Source of the DNA: UBA4823 sp034436035
GTDB lineage: Bacteria; Chloroflexota; Anaerolineae; Anaerolineales; UBA4823
Reading direction: 5' to 3'
Length of the DNA stretch: 18,694 nucleotides
Assembly (NCBI GenBank): GCA_034436035.1
Contig: DAOTVW010000044.1
Coordinates: 1 to 18,694, forward strand
This document shows positions 1 through 7,087 of the stretch, one piece after another. The notes under the pieces were generated by a model that did not search any database, had not been told where the DNA came from, and saw only the letters and a list, made by a program, of their open reading frames with translations. Each line of letters starts with the position of its first letter. Position 1 is the stretch's first letter. The position numbers were made by a program, and so were the translations under genes.

Positions 1-139
1 TCTCATCATAAAAGACGATCAAACCAACGTAGGGGTGTTCCCCATTATCTGGTTCCCCAAACTTCACCGCTAAAGCTGGGCTAGCAATGGATAGCGCCAA
101 TATGAACACGAGGAATAGGAAAAGAATTTTCGCTTTCAA
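1..139 (-). CDS. Secreted trypsin-like serine protease, N-terminal fragment (cut by the left edge)
   Basis: This open frame runs off the left edge, and only the first 46 codons are visible. It begins with a TTG codon at 139-137, preceded at good spacing by a strong SD site (GGAGGTGAT on the minus strand, plus-strand 143-151). The first 24 residues form a signal peptide: MKAK, a hydrophobic stretch, then a cleavage site ending in SPALA. The mature start contains GEPDNGEHPYVGLIVF. That resembles the N-terminus of secreted S1-family (trypsin-like) proteases, where a G-x-P-D...HPYVG stretch precedes the first beta strand. The catalytic His, Asp and Ser lie outside the window, so the family call rests on this short motif only. 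It is transcribed away from the two surface-protein genes to its right and may share their extracellular setting. Confidence 0.55.
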   Translation of the reverse strand, partial: MKAKILFLFLVFILALSIASPALAVKFGEPDNGEHPYVGLIVFYDE

Positions 140-200
140 GATATCACCTCCAGGGAAATAAAGAATATTCTGGTAAAAATAGTTATGATTACCAGTTCAT

Positions 201-222
201 TATACAAAACGCTTTTTGTATA
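201..222. repeat. Perfect 9-bp inverted repeat upstream of the protease gene
   Basis: TATACAAAA (201-209) and TTTTGTATA (214-222) are exact reverse complements separated by CGCT. On the minus strand the inner part overlaps TATAAT (204-199), a possible -10 element for the protease gene about 60 bases upstream of its TTG. I see no good -35 in front of it. The symmetry would suit an operator for a dimeric regulator or an RNA hairpin. It is not followed by a T tract, so a terminator is unlikely. Confidence 0.4.
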
Positions 223-400
223 GGATTTGTTACAGCATATTTAATGAAATCGAAAAATAATGGGGAAAAGATAATGTTTCCTATCATTTTCAATGGAGAT
301 ACACCGTATAGAAAACGATTCAACACTAAGTTTATTTTCACAATTACAGGGAATAAATAAAAACTATTCTATTTATTTCAAAACTTCCTTTCATAATCTC

Positions 401-429
401 TTGAAAACAGGGCTGTTTTTTGATATAGT
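401..429 (+). promoter_or_regulatory. Predicted sigma70-type promoter for the surface-protein gene pair
   Basis: TTGAAA (401-406) is followed after exactly 17 bases by TATAGT (424-429), with a TG one base upstream of the -10 hexamer (421-422), an extended -10 arrangement. The predicted start near 436 would leave an untranslated leader of about 145 bases before the ATG at 581. The match is good by eye, but the surroundings are AT-rich, so chance matches are easier here. Confidence 0.55.
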
Positions 430-580
430 ATAAAAAATAGTTACAAGAAAGCATGGGGGTGTTTTTCAAGCAGCAAACAAAGCAGTACAATATTTTATGA
501 TTGCATTGTAGATCTCATCACAAAAGAATGAGTATTTTGAAGGACATATTTGCTTATTTTTTAGTGTGAAGGAGGTCCAC

Positions 581-1693
581 ATGAAAATGAAAATCCTCGG
601 TTGGCTGGTGGGGCTATCGATGCTATTGACTTCTTGCGGTTTAGAAACCCGCGGCCGACTCCCAATACTTGAAGTATGGCTGGAAAGCCCCTTACCAGAT
701 GCGGGAGAAATTGGTATTCCACTCGGCCAAAGTCTACCCATTTATGGGCATGCCCAGGTAGTCTCAGATAGGACGCTTCAGCAAGTCCTTTTATACATCA
801 ACGGTACACCCACCATTGATTTACATATACAACGTGAGGGTGAAAATTTATATAGCGCCAGCGGTAGCTGGACTCCAGTTGCCGAAGGGACCTACAAGCT
901 AAAATTACATGCGCTTACTACCGAAGGAAACCAAGCTGACTCAAAAGAAGTGCGCGTAAAAGTAACCGCTGCACCAATGATTTTTATCACCCCTACCTCA
1001 ACCAGTATTGCTACTTTACCAGTTCTACTCACTTTAACTAGCACTCCAAGCCCTACCCCCACAGCAACCATCCCCTTCACCTCCACACCAACAGCGACCC
1101 TGCTACCAACCAAAGCTCCAACAGCGACCCCCTGGCCACCAGTGCTGGTTGATTTTTGGGCGGATCGTACAACATTAGTAAAAGGAGAATGTACCAAGTT
1201 ACATTGGCAAGTGCAACATGCTGCTAATGTCCTTCTTAACAATAAAAAAGTGGCTGCTAGCGGTGAATTGAAAGTATGCCCATCCGAAACAAGCGGTTAT
1301 GATTTACTAGCTAGCGCTCCTTCAGGCGATGTCTTACGAGAGTTAACTATCACAGTAACCATACCACAAGATACGACTCCGCCACCAATTCCTACCCCGC
1401 TACAACCTGGCAATAGCAGTAGCAATAATCCTCCAACCATCAATTGTATGCCTTTACAATGGACAGCGGTAACGGATCCTAGCGGGGTTACCTATCAGGT
1501 TGAACTCGAGAGAAAAGTCGGAAACGTTTGGCAAAAACAAGCGGTTTGGATTGGGGTATCCGGAACTACCCAGGATATGGGTAAGCAATGCACATCCGGA
1601 CACTATTATCGCTGGCATGTTCTCGCTAAGGATGGAGCTGGGAATATGAGCAATTTTTCCATCTGGTTTTACTTCAATACCCCTATTCTTTAA
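581..1693 (+). CDS. Surface lipoprotein with Ig-like and FnIII-like domains and a Thr/Pro linker
   Basis: This is a predicted 370-residue lipoprotein anchored outside the cell. The ATG at 581 is preferred over the in-frame GTG at 566 because AAGGAGGT (569-576) lies between them at ideal spacing, and the signal peptide then starts MKMKIL. A lipobox LTSC places the lipidated Cys at residue 19. Residues about 28-128 look like an Ig-type beta domain ending in a GTYKLKLHA strand. Residues about 132-184 are a Thr/Ser/Pro linker. Residues about 185-262 form a second Ig-like module with Cys204 and Cys233. The C-terminal 105 residues resemble a fibronectin type III fold (TPPPIP...YQVELE...YYRWHVLAKDGAGN) with Cys289 and Cys337. 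No catalytic motif is visible. It probably binds or displays something at the surface and is likely co-transcribed with the next gene, 31 bases downstream. No specific function can be named. Confidence 0.75.
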   Translation: MKMKILGWLVGLSMLLTSCGLETRGRLPILEVWLESPLPDAGEIGIPLGQSLPIYGHAQVVSDRTLQQVLLYINGTPTIDLHIQREGENLYSASGSWTPVAEGTYKLKLHALTTEGNQADSKEVRVKVTAAPMIFITPTSTSIATLPVLLTLTSTPSPTPTATIPFTSTPTATLLPTKAPTATPWPPVLVDFWADRTTLVKGECTKLHWQVQHAANVLLNNKKVAASGELKVCPSETSGYDLLASAPSGDVLRELTITVTIPQDTTPPPIPTPLQPGNSSSNNPPTINCMPLQWTAVTDPSGVTYQVELERKVGNVWQKQAVWIGVSGTTQDMGKQCTSGHYYRWHVLAKDGAGNMSNFSIWFYFNTPIL

Positions 1694-1724
1694 AGGATTG
1701 AGAAGGGTTTTTCGGAGGTGAAAG

Positions 1725-3317
1725 ATGAGGAAAAGAACCATCTGGATCAGTGTAGCTATTCTGACAACAATCGTGTGTATATGCCTGGTTGGTTTATTAA
1801 CAATAGCTCTCTTACCCCGCCGAGGTGCTGTGCCTGCCGTGAAAATCCTTTTCCCACCTCATGGTGCACAAATCAGCCTTAAAGCCTTGCTGCCGGTTCA
1901 AATACAAGCGGAAATCCCGTCAGGTCAGTTGCGCAGGCTCGCTTTATTTGCCGATGCACAATTAATTGGCAATTTGCCTGTGAACACACATAACAGCACT
2001 GTGCTCTGGACATGGAGTGCGCTTACGCCAGGTGATCACACCCTAGAAGCATTAGCAGTATCCGATCAAGGGAAAACCGCCACAGATGTTGTTCGAGTAA
2101 CGGTTGTCGAAACTCCAGATAGAGATCAAGATGGACTCTCAGATGACCAAGATAAATGTCCTGATCAGGCCGGGCTGATTTCCAATGGCGGCTGTCCTAC
2201 AGAAGCAGAAAACGACCGTGATGGGGATATGGTTTCTGATTCACAAGATCGCTGCCCCGATCAATATGGGCTCATTGAAAACGAAGGCTGCCCGATGCCA
2301 ATCGATCGAGATGGGGACGGTATACCCGATATCAAGGATCGTTGTCCTGAAGTTCCAGGTCCTGCCGAAAGTGAAGGTTGCATCAGTACATCAACAGATG
2401 ACCGTGATGGCGACGGCATCCGCGATGAAGTAGATATTTGTCCCGATGAAAGCGGTACACTCGATTCAGGGGGTTGTCCTGTAGTGGTAATCGGGGATAG
2501 GGATGGCGATGGTATCCCTGATGATGTTGATGCATGTGTGGAAATTGCCGGTGATGAAACCCACGATGGTTGTCCTTACGTGAGTGAAACAGATCGCGAT
2601 GGTGATGGAGTGAATGACGATGCGGATCGTTGTCCAGATGATCCGGGTTTGGCTGCGCTAGATGGTTGTCCACTACACATACCGCCGCTAGGCACTTCCA
2701 CCTCCATAGGTGAATTATGCGTACGTTTGCCAAGTTTGTGCGACATGACTGATATAACTACCGATACCGATGGGGATGGTGTTGCTGATACAGACGATCG
2801 GTGTCCAGAGGTATATGGGCCGATTGGTAATGACGGTTGTCCATTAATCTCTCCCCATCGTTCTACAGATATTGCCAGCAACGCGTTACTATGCATACTT
2901 AATCCAGCTGCTTGTGGCTTTGATTTAGGCAATGAAGTGGAAGTTACAATTAACTTAAACGAAAACCTTTATACCGATCGCGATTGGCTTGCTGTTTGGT
3001 GTTACGTTTCTGGGGAGAATGGCGTTTGGTATCGTTTACCACGAGATGAACCATCCCTTCGAAGAATTGGTGCGCAAAATTGGTATCTTGGGGATGAGCG
3101 TAGTTTAACCCTCACGATCCATGAACGTAGTGTGATACCCATCCATGCGTTTTGTCAGGCTTTGGAAATGCCCTTTGGTGAACCCCAACCATTAGGTCAG
3201 ATTGTGCGGTTACATCAGCGGGCAGATTGGAATGGCACCCCATTTATCATCTGGTCGGATGGGGCTGCGAACCGATTCATGATCATTTACACGATGACCT
3301 GTAATGGCTGCGAGTGA
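1725..3317 (+). CDS. Membrane-anchored thrombospondin type-3 repeat protein with an unknown C-terminal domain
   Basis: This 530-residue protein starts at an ATG with GGAGGTG (1714-1720) in front. Residues 5-30 form one hydrophobic segment after MRKR, so it is a signal anchor or uncleaved signal. Residues about 36-128 look like an Ig-type domain. Residues 132-373 carry seven type-3 repeats with the calcium-binding core DRDGDG followed by a CP...GCP pattern. The fifth repeat has CVE in place of the usual CP. Segments between repeats vary, and the longest, before repeat seven, holds Leu-Cys-Val...Pro...Cys (Cys332 and Cys339). A matching motif follows repeat seven (Cys390 and Cys397). Residues about 400-530 are beta-rich with many Trp, Tyr and Cys residues, and I do not recognise the family. 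In known proteins such repeats form rigid calcium-dependent stalks. A role as an extracellular stalk presenting the C-terminal domain is inferred. Confidence 0.75.
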   Translation: MRKRTIWISVAILTTIVCICLVGLLTIALLPRRGAVPAVKILFPPHGAQISLKALLPVQIQAEIPSGQLRRLALFADAQLIGNLPVNTHNSTVLWTWSALTPGDHTLEALAVSDQGKTATDVVRVTVVETPDRDQDGLSDDQDKCPDQAGLISNGGCPTEAENDRDGDMVSDSQDRCPDQYGLIENEGCPMPIDRDGDGIPDIKDRCPEVPGPAESEGCISTSTDDRDGDGIRDEVDICPDESGTLDSGGCPVVVIGDRDGDGIPDDVDACVEIAGDETHDGCPYVSETDRDGDGVNDDADRCPDDPGLAALDGCPLHIPPLGTSTSIGELCVRLPSLCDMTDITTDTDGDGVADTDDRCPEVYGPIGNDGCPLISPHRSTDIASNALLCILNPAACGFDLGNEVEVTINLNENLYTDRDWLAVWCYVSGENGVWYRLPRDEPSLRRIGAQNWYLGDERSLTLTIHERSVIPIHAFCQALEMPFGEPQPLGQIVRLHQRADWNGTPFIIWSDGAANRFMIIYTMTCNGCE

Positions 3318-3406
3318 AATGGAATGATTTAAACCTGGCGAACGGTTAACTAATAAAATTATGTTAAAATCCAAAGTGAAAATTCTTAGTCAAGATAGGG
3401 AAAACG

Positions 3407-3964
3407 ATGGCTTCACTTTGGCAAATCTTTGTTCTATTCACCCGGGTTGCGATGTTCTCTTGGGGAGGAGGACCAGCATCTCTCGCGTTGATGCAACGGG
3501 AAACCACCTCTGCTGGTTGGGTTACTTCAGATGAATTTGCCGATGCAGTTGCGGTGGGTAATGCTTTGCCTGGTCCAATCGCTCCCCAAGTTTCAGCATT
3601 TGTCGGGTATAAACTTGCCGGTATTCCTGGCGCGATTGCCGCGGCAACCGGAACGGTTATCCCAACTACCGTATTGATGTTAATTATGATCGTGTTCTTT
3701 TATAACATCAAGGATAGCCCTACAGTGCAAGCTATGTTACGCGCAGTGCGCCCAGCAATTGTCGGACTGCTCCTTTGGACTGCCTACGATATGGCATATA
3801 CTGTTTGGGGCGTGAAACGGCTCGGTTGGGATAAAGCTTTTTTACAAGGGTGGGATAAGGGGTTGATTATGCTCGCTACTTTTGGCATATTGACCTTCAC
3901 AAAAATCAACCCCGTTTTTATCGTTATTGCCACTGCCTTATTAGGCTTTCTCCTTTATCGCTAG
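3407..3964 (+). CDS. chrA: Chromate transporter family (CHR) protein, single-domain form
   Basis: This 185-residue, highly hydrophobic protein belongs to the chromate ion transporter family. The N-terminus has the family's FSWGGGPAS stretch, and residues 50-60 hold the conserved GNALPGPIAP motif. Several membrane segments follow (roughly 62-98, 113-133 and 152-184). Full-length ChrA is about 400 residues with two homologous halves; this is one half. Short forms usually occur as two adjacent genes that act together, yet no second copy lies beside it here. The ATG has a modest SD site (AGGGA), and no strong promoter is visible in the 89-base gap behind it. Its last 24 bases overlap the end of korC on the other strand. 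The real substrate may be chromate, sulfate or something else. The family call is firm and the substrate is not. Confidence 0.85.
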   Translation: MASLWQIFVLFTRVAMFSWGGGPASLALMQRETTSAGWVTSDEFADAVAVGNALPGPIAPQVSAFVGYKLAGIPGAIAAATGTVIPTTVLMLIMIVFFYNIKDSPTVQAMLRAVRPAIVGLLLWTAYDMAYTVWGVKRLGWDKAFLQGWDKGLIMLATFGILTFTKINPVFIVIATALLGFLLYR

Positions 3965-4513
3965 TATCGCTTCCGCTTCGGCCAATCCACGTTCGAGCGC
4001 TTTTTGATTTAATTCTTCCGTTCCTTTTGGTGCACGGGCAATGATTGCTTTTTGTATTGCGGTTCGACTGACAAGGTTCGTTAACCCCACCAAAACCCCT
4101 AAAGAGACGACATTGGCGGTAATGGATTTACCTGTGGCTTCTGTAGCCAGGCGGGTGATCGGCAATTTAACTGCATTGGTCAACGGTACCCGACGCACTT
4201 TTTCCGAATCGACGATTAATAATCCCTCTTTTTTTATATTCGAGGAATATTTATCACAAGCCTCTTGGCTCATTGCAACCAATATATCCGCATTGATCAC
4301 TTCCGGATAATCAATCTCTTCGTCACTGATAATCACTTCCGCCTTGCTTGAGCCTCCACGAGCTTCGGGCCCGTACGTTTGGGTTTGCACAACATTTTTG
4401 CCATCATAAATCGCGGCTGCTTCCGCGAGAATCACTCCTGCTAAAATCATCCCCTGCCCGCCTTCTCCGGCAAGGCGAACTTCGATACGATTGGACGCAT
4501 TTTTCCCACTCAT
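3941..4513 (-). CDS. korC: 2-oxoacid:ferredoxin oxidoreductase, gamma subunit
   Basis: This 190-residue subunit is the last gene of the kor operon. It shows the family hallmarks GEGGQG (near residues 17-22), which starts the catalytic gamma domain, and QTQTYGPEARGG, which contacts the other subunits and CoA side. It joins KorA, KorB and KorD in the cytoplasmic complex that interconverts a 2-oxoacid plus CoA with acyl-CoA, CO2 and reduced ferredoxin. The ATG overlaps the korB stop codon as ATGA and follows a good SD site (GGGAGG), so translation is probably coupled. The 3' end overlaps chrA by 24 bases, leaving no room for a terminator outside the coding sequence. 2-oxoglutarate is the likely substrate, but pyruvate or branched-chain oxoacid relatives cannot be excluded from sequence alone. 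Confidence 0.88.
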   Translation of the reverse strand: MSGKNASNRIEVRLAGEGGQGMILAGVILAEAAAIYDGKNVVQTQTYGPEARGGSSKAEVIISDEEIDYPEVINADILVAMSQEACDKYSSNIKKEGLLIVDSEKVRRVPLTNAVKLPITRLATEATGKSITANVVSLGVLVGLTNLVSRTAIQKAIIARAPKGTEELNQKALERGLAEAEAILAIKEKA

Positions 4514-5382
4514 TCTAATCCTCCCGGGCCTGCGCGTAAGTATTCTTTTCCCGTCACCGAGGCTTTCGCCCGTTCAATGACCCTATCATAGAGCGTTGAG
4601 TAATCTGGTTTGTCAATATCATGCAATACACCACGAACAATTTTTAACGAACGCTCTTCGGGCATGAGTTTTTCCGCCGCACTTAGCGAAATGCTCATTT
4701 CTTTGAGCTGCCGCATCATCTCAACCGCAGTGCCCATTTTATTTAAACGCCCAAAGGTTGTGTGACAGTAACTGACCGCCTCAACTAAACTGAACCCAAC
4801 CTTGCGTATGGCTTGTTCGATAAACTTGTCCAGTTCGACAGCATGATAGACGGTACTGCGTGCGACAAATGTCGCCCCAGCTGCGATGGCTAACTCGCAA
4901 ATTGGGAAGGGTGGCTCGACATGACCGTAGGGAGCGGTGGTAGCCCGCATTTCCAAAGGTGTTGTCGGGCTATATTGCCCGCCAGTCATACCGTAGATTT
5001 CATTGTTTATAACAATCGCAGTTAAATCGATGTTACGGCGGGCAGCGTGGATAAAATGGTTTCCCCCAATCGCCAATGCATCTCCATCGCCCATGATCAC
5101 GATCACTTTAAGGCCTGGTTTTGCCAATTTTAAACCGGTGGCAAAAGCCAATGCTCGACCATGGGTGGTATGCATGGTGTTGAAATCCATATAAACTGGC
5201 ATCCGTCCCGAACATCCAATACCAGAAACTAAAGCAACCTCGTTCTTATCCAATCCCATGCGATCGATCGCACGAATGAGCGCACCCATGACAATCCCAA
5301 TTCCACACCCGCTGCACCAGATATTGGGGAATTTTTTCGTAGCCCTTAAATATGTATAAGCGGAATGTTCATCTTTCGTCAT
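4510..5382 (-). CDS. korB: 2-oxoacid:ferredoxin oxidoreductase, beta (TPP-binding) subunit
   Basis: This 290-residue subunit binds thiamine diphosphate and a [4Fe-4S] cluster. I chose the ATG at 5382 because GGAAGGT lies just upstream and the korA stop ends one base before it. An in-frame TTG at 5397 would give five extra residues and lacks a good ribosome site. Cluster ligands are visible as Cys23 and Cys26 (WCSGCG), Cys57 (GIGCSGR) and Cys206 (SYCHTTFGR). The TPP/Mg site is GDGDALAIGGN (residues 98-108) followed by NNEIYGMTGGQ (126-136). These patterns are typical of KorB-type beta subunits of about 280-300 residues. The NNEIYGMTGGQ form fits the 2-oxoglutarate group, but substrate choice is inferred, not proven. 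Confidence 0.9.
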   Translation of the reverse strand: MTKDEHSAYTYLRATKKFPNIWCSGCGIGIVMGALIRAIDRMGLDKNEVALVSGIGCSGRMPVYMDFNTMHTTHGRALAFATGLKLAKPGLKVIVIMGDGDALAIGGNHFIHAARRNIDLTAIVINNEIYGMTGGQYSPTTPLEMRATTAPYGHVEPPFPICELAIAAGATFVARSTVYHAVELDKFIEQAIRKVGFSLVEAVSYCHTTFGRLNKMGTAVEMMRQLKEMSISLSAAEKLMPEERSLKIVRGVLHDIDKPDYSTLYDRVIERAKASVTGKEYLRAGPGGLE

Positions 5383-5383
5383 C

Positions 5384-6505
5384 TTACCTTCCTTCAATTG
5401 CTTGTAAGATCATTTGTGGCGAAACCATTTCACCATCAGCGCGGTTTACACGCACCACCTTATGCCGTCCGACCACCCGTTCAACTTCTAATGCCAATTG
5501 ACCCAGGTTCATTTCGGGGACAATCACCCTCCGCGCGGCTCTACCAATTCTCAGTACCGCCTCCTCCGGAAAGGGCCAAATGGTATAAAGGGTCATCAAT
5601 CCAATGTTATGACGATGGTTGCGTGCTAAACGCATGGCATGCCTAGCACTGCGCGCCGTCGCGCCATAAGCAATAATAACAGTATTTGCTTCTTCTGCGT
5701 TTTCCTCTTCGAAGAGTAAAATGTCGTCAAGATGATTGTTAATCTTGCGCTGCATCCTTTCGACCAGTGGATTGATTTCATCCAGACGTTGCGTTGGGTA
5801 ACCCATCACATCATGGAATAAGCCGGTGATATGATAACGATATCCTGATCCAAAGCTTGGCATCGGAGGTACATCACCAATGGTATCTCCATAAGGTTTG
5901 TACCATTCCGGCGGGACATTTGTCCCCATGCGGTCAATTACAGTCAAGCTTTCAAAAGGTGGTACTTCAAATCTTTCCCGCATATGGGCAATGACTTCAT
6001 CCATGAGTAAAATAACCGGAGTGCGGTACTTCTCCGCCAAATTAAAAGCCGTAACCGTTAACTCAAATGCCTTGGGAACGGAATTCGGATACAAAGCAAT
6101 AATCGGATGGTCACCATGTGTACCCCAGCGTGCTTGCATCACATCCCCTTGAGATGGGCTGGTTGGCTGGCCCGTACTTGGCCCCAACCGCTGTACGCTA
6201 ACCACCACACAGGGCACTTCCGTCATTGCCGCGTAACCAATATGTTCTTGCATGAGCGAAAAGCCAGGCCCACTTGTGGCGGTCATTGCTTTCAACCCCC
6301 CCACTGATGCTCCGATGCAAGCTGCTAGGCTGGCGATTTCATCTTCCATCTGGATGAATTTACCGCCATATTTGGGCAACTCCCTGGATAACATCTCGGC
6401 AATTTCAGAAGAGGGAGTAATGGGATACCCCGCATAAAAACGACAACCCGCCGCCAGCGCTCCCCAGCCGACGGCTTCATTTCCTTGCATTAATGTAACA
6501 GCCAC
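5384..6505 (-). CDS. korA: 2-oxoacid:ferredoxin oxidoreductase, alpha subunit
   Basis: This 373-residue alpha subunit carries the pyrimidine-binding half of the TPP site. The N-terminal domain has GYPITPSSEIAE (about residues 25-36), the EDEIAS stretch with the conserved Glu that activates TPP, and TSGPGFSLM. The C-terminal transketolase-like domain ends in a VVRVNRADGEMVSP stretch. The start is a GTG at 6505, preceded by AAGGAGG (6516-6510). An ATG five codons later lies too far from that site. korD lies 24 bases upstream and korB one base downstream, giving the common bacterial order D-A-B-C. It acts in the cytoplasm, in oxidative TCA flux or in the reverse, CO2-fixing direction. Confidence 0.9.
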   Translation of the reverse strand: MAVTLMQGNEAVGWGALAAGCRFYAGYPITPSSEIAEMLSRELPKYGGKFIQMEDEIASLAACIGASVGGLKAMTATSGPGFSLMQEHIGYAAMTEVPCVVVSVQRLGPSTGQPTSPSQGDVMQARWGTHGDHPIIALYPNSVPKAFELTVTAFNLAEKYRTPVILLMDEVIAHMRERFEVPPFESLTVIDRMGTNVPPEWYKPYGDTIGDVPPMPSFGSGYRYHITGLFHDVMGYPTQRLDEINPLVERMQRKINNHLDDILLFEEENAEEANTVIIAYGATARSARHAMRLARNHRHNIGLMTLYTIWPFPEEAVLRIGRAARRVIVPEMNLGQLALEVERVVGRHKVVRVNRADGEMVSPQMILQAIEGR

Positions 6506-6529
6506 CCTGCCTCCTTATTATTCGTTCGA

Positions 6530-6796
6530 TTAATCCTCTATTGGTTTGACGATGATCGCTAAATCCGGACAATGAGTATCGCACCAATGACAAGCGGTGC
6601 AATTTTCGGGATGAGCAACATACGGTAACTCATTGGCGCCAATTTCTAATACACCGGTCGGACAAAACTCTACACACAATCGGCATCCTTTACACCAATT
6701 CGCAAAGATCACAACTTTACCGCGTGGTTTTCGGGATGGATGGTTAGGTTGACTTTTTTCTTTTGAAACGGAAGGTTGAACACTGGTTTCCGGCAT
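6530..6796 (-). CDS. korD: 2-oxoacid:ferredoxin oxidoreductase, delta (2x[4Fe-4S] ferredoxin) subunit
   Basis: This 88-residue ferredoxin-like subunit passes electrons between KorB and free ferredoxin. Two classical cluster motifs are complete: Cys35, 38, 41, 45 (CKGCRLCVEFCP) and Cys66, 69, 72, 76 (CTACHWCDTHCP). The first 25 residues are polar and probably disordered. It is the first gene of the korDABC operon, with ATG at 6796 and an SD-like AAGGAT just upstream. The promoter must lie in the 290-base divergent spacer to its right. I see no convincing hexamer pair there on the minus strand. Confidence 0.9.
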   Translation of the reverse strand: MPETSVQPSVSKEKSQPNHPSRKPRGKVVIFANWCKGCRLCVEFCPTGVLEIGANELPYVAHPENCTACHWCDTHCPDLAIIVKPIED

Positions 6797-6991
6797 TTTT
6801 TATCCTTTGATCATTCCCATAGTAGATAATTTAACTCAATTTTAGTAGGCTTTTTTATTATTCGGAAGCGACAAAACTCCTCTATCTCATAGTACAAAGG
6901 CAATAATTTTCCTCACCCCACGAATTAATTTTAACCTAATCCCTCAATTTAATTATGTCTACCCTTTATTCCATCTTTTCTTGCAACTTGC

Positions 6992-7020
6992 TTGACGCTT
7001 TTTAAAAATTGTGCTAGTAT
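6992..7020 (+). promoter_or_regulatory. Predicted extended -10 promoter for the LysM lipoprotein
   Basis: TTGACG (6992-6997) and TAGTAT (7015-7020) are separated by 17 bases, with TG at 7012-7013 one base before the -10 hexamer. Transcription would start near 7027, giving a leader of about 60 bases before the ATG at 7088. The rest of the 6797-7087 spacer is AT-rich and shows no other clear element. Confidence 0.65.
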
Positions 7021-7087
7021 GATTGCATATAAAACTTATCTGATAGCATCAATGCAGTAATTTCGGTTCACTCCGAAGGAGAAAATT

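Larger units (their letters stand above)
140..580. other. AT-rich divergent intergenic spacer
   Basis: This 441-base spacer separates the leftward protease gene from the rightward lipoprotein gene. I see no convincing coding frame in it. It holds a perfect inverted repeat at 201-222, a predicted rightward promoter at 401-429 and, if that promoter is used, a leader of about 145 bases before the lipoprotein ATG. A pure A/T dyad at 352-377 (AATAAATA, then TATTTATT, 10-base loop) is also present but is weak evidence in such AT-rich DNA. Confidence 0.6.

Noticed and set aside
352..377. AATAAATA / TATTTATT dyad in the left spacer
   Set aside because: It consists only of A and T with a 10-base loop, which is expected by chance in this AT-rich spacer.
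466..741. Minus-strand 91-codon frame over the lipoprotein start
   Set aside because: It crosses the predicted leader and signal peptide of a well-supported gene and has no SD site or domain.
892..1242. Minus-strand 116-codon open frame rich in Val and Gly
   Set aside because: It is the complement of the Thr/Pro linker and Ig region of the lipoprotein. It has no export signal or family motif and lies inside a well-supported gene.
2118..2845. Direct repeats in DNA, considered as a CRISPR or tandem-repeat array
   Set aside because: The repetition is in codons of the calcium-binding repeats. Units diverge at the DNA level and the frame stays open throughout.
2383..2932. Minus-strand frames rich in His, Arg and Ser opposite the calcium repeats
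   Set aside because: The composition is just the antisense of repeated GATGGCGATGG-like codons. No SD site or recognisable domain is present.
3346..3370. Possible promoter TTAACT...TAAAAT before chrA
   Set aside because: The spacer is only 12-13 bases, too short for a sigma70-type promoter.
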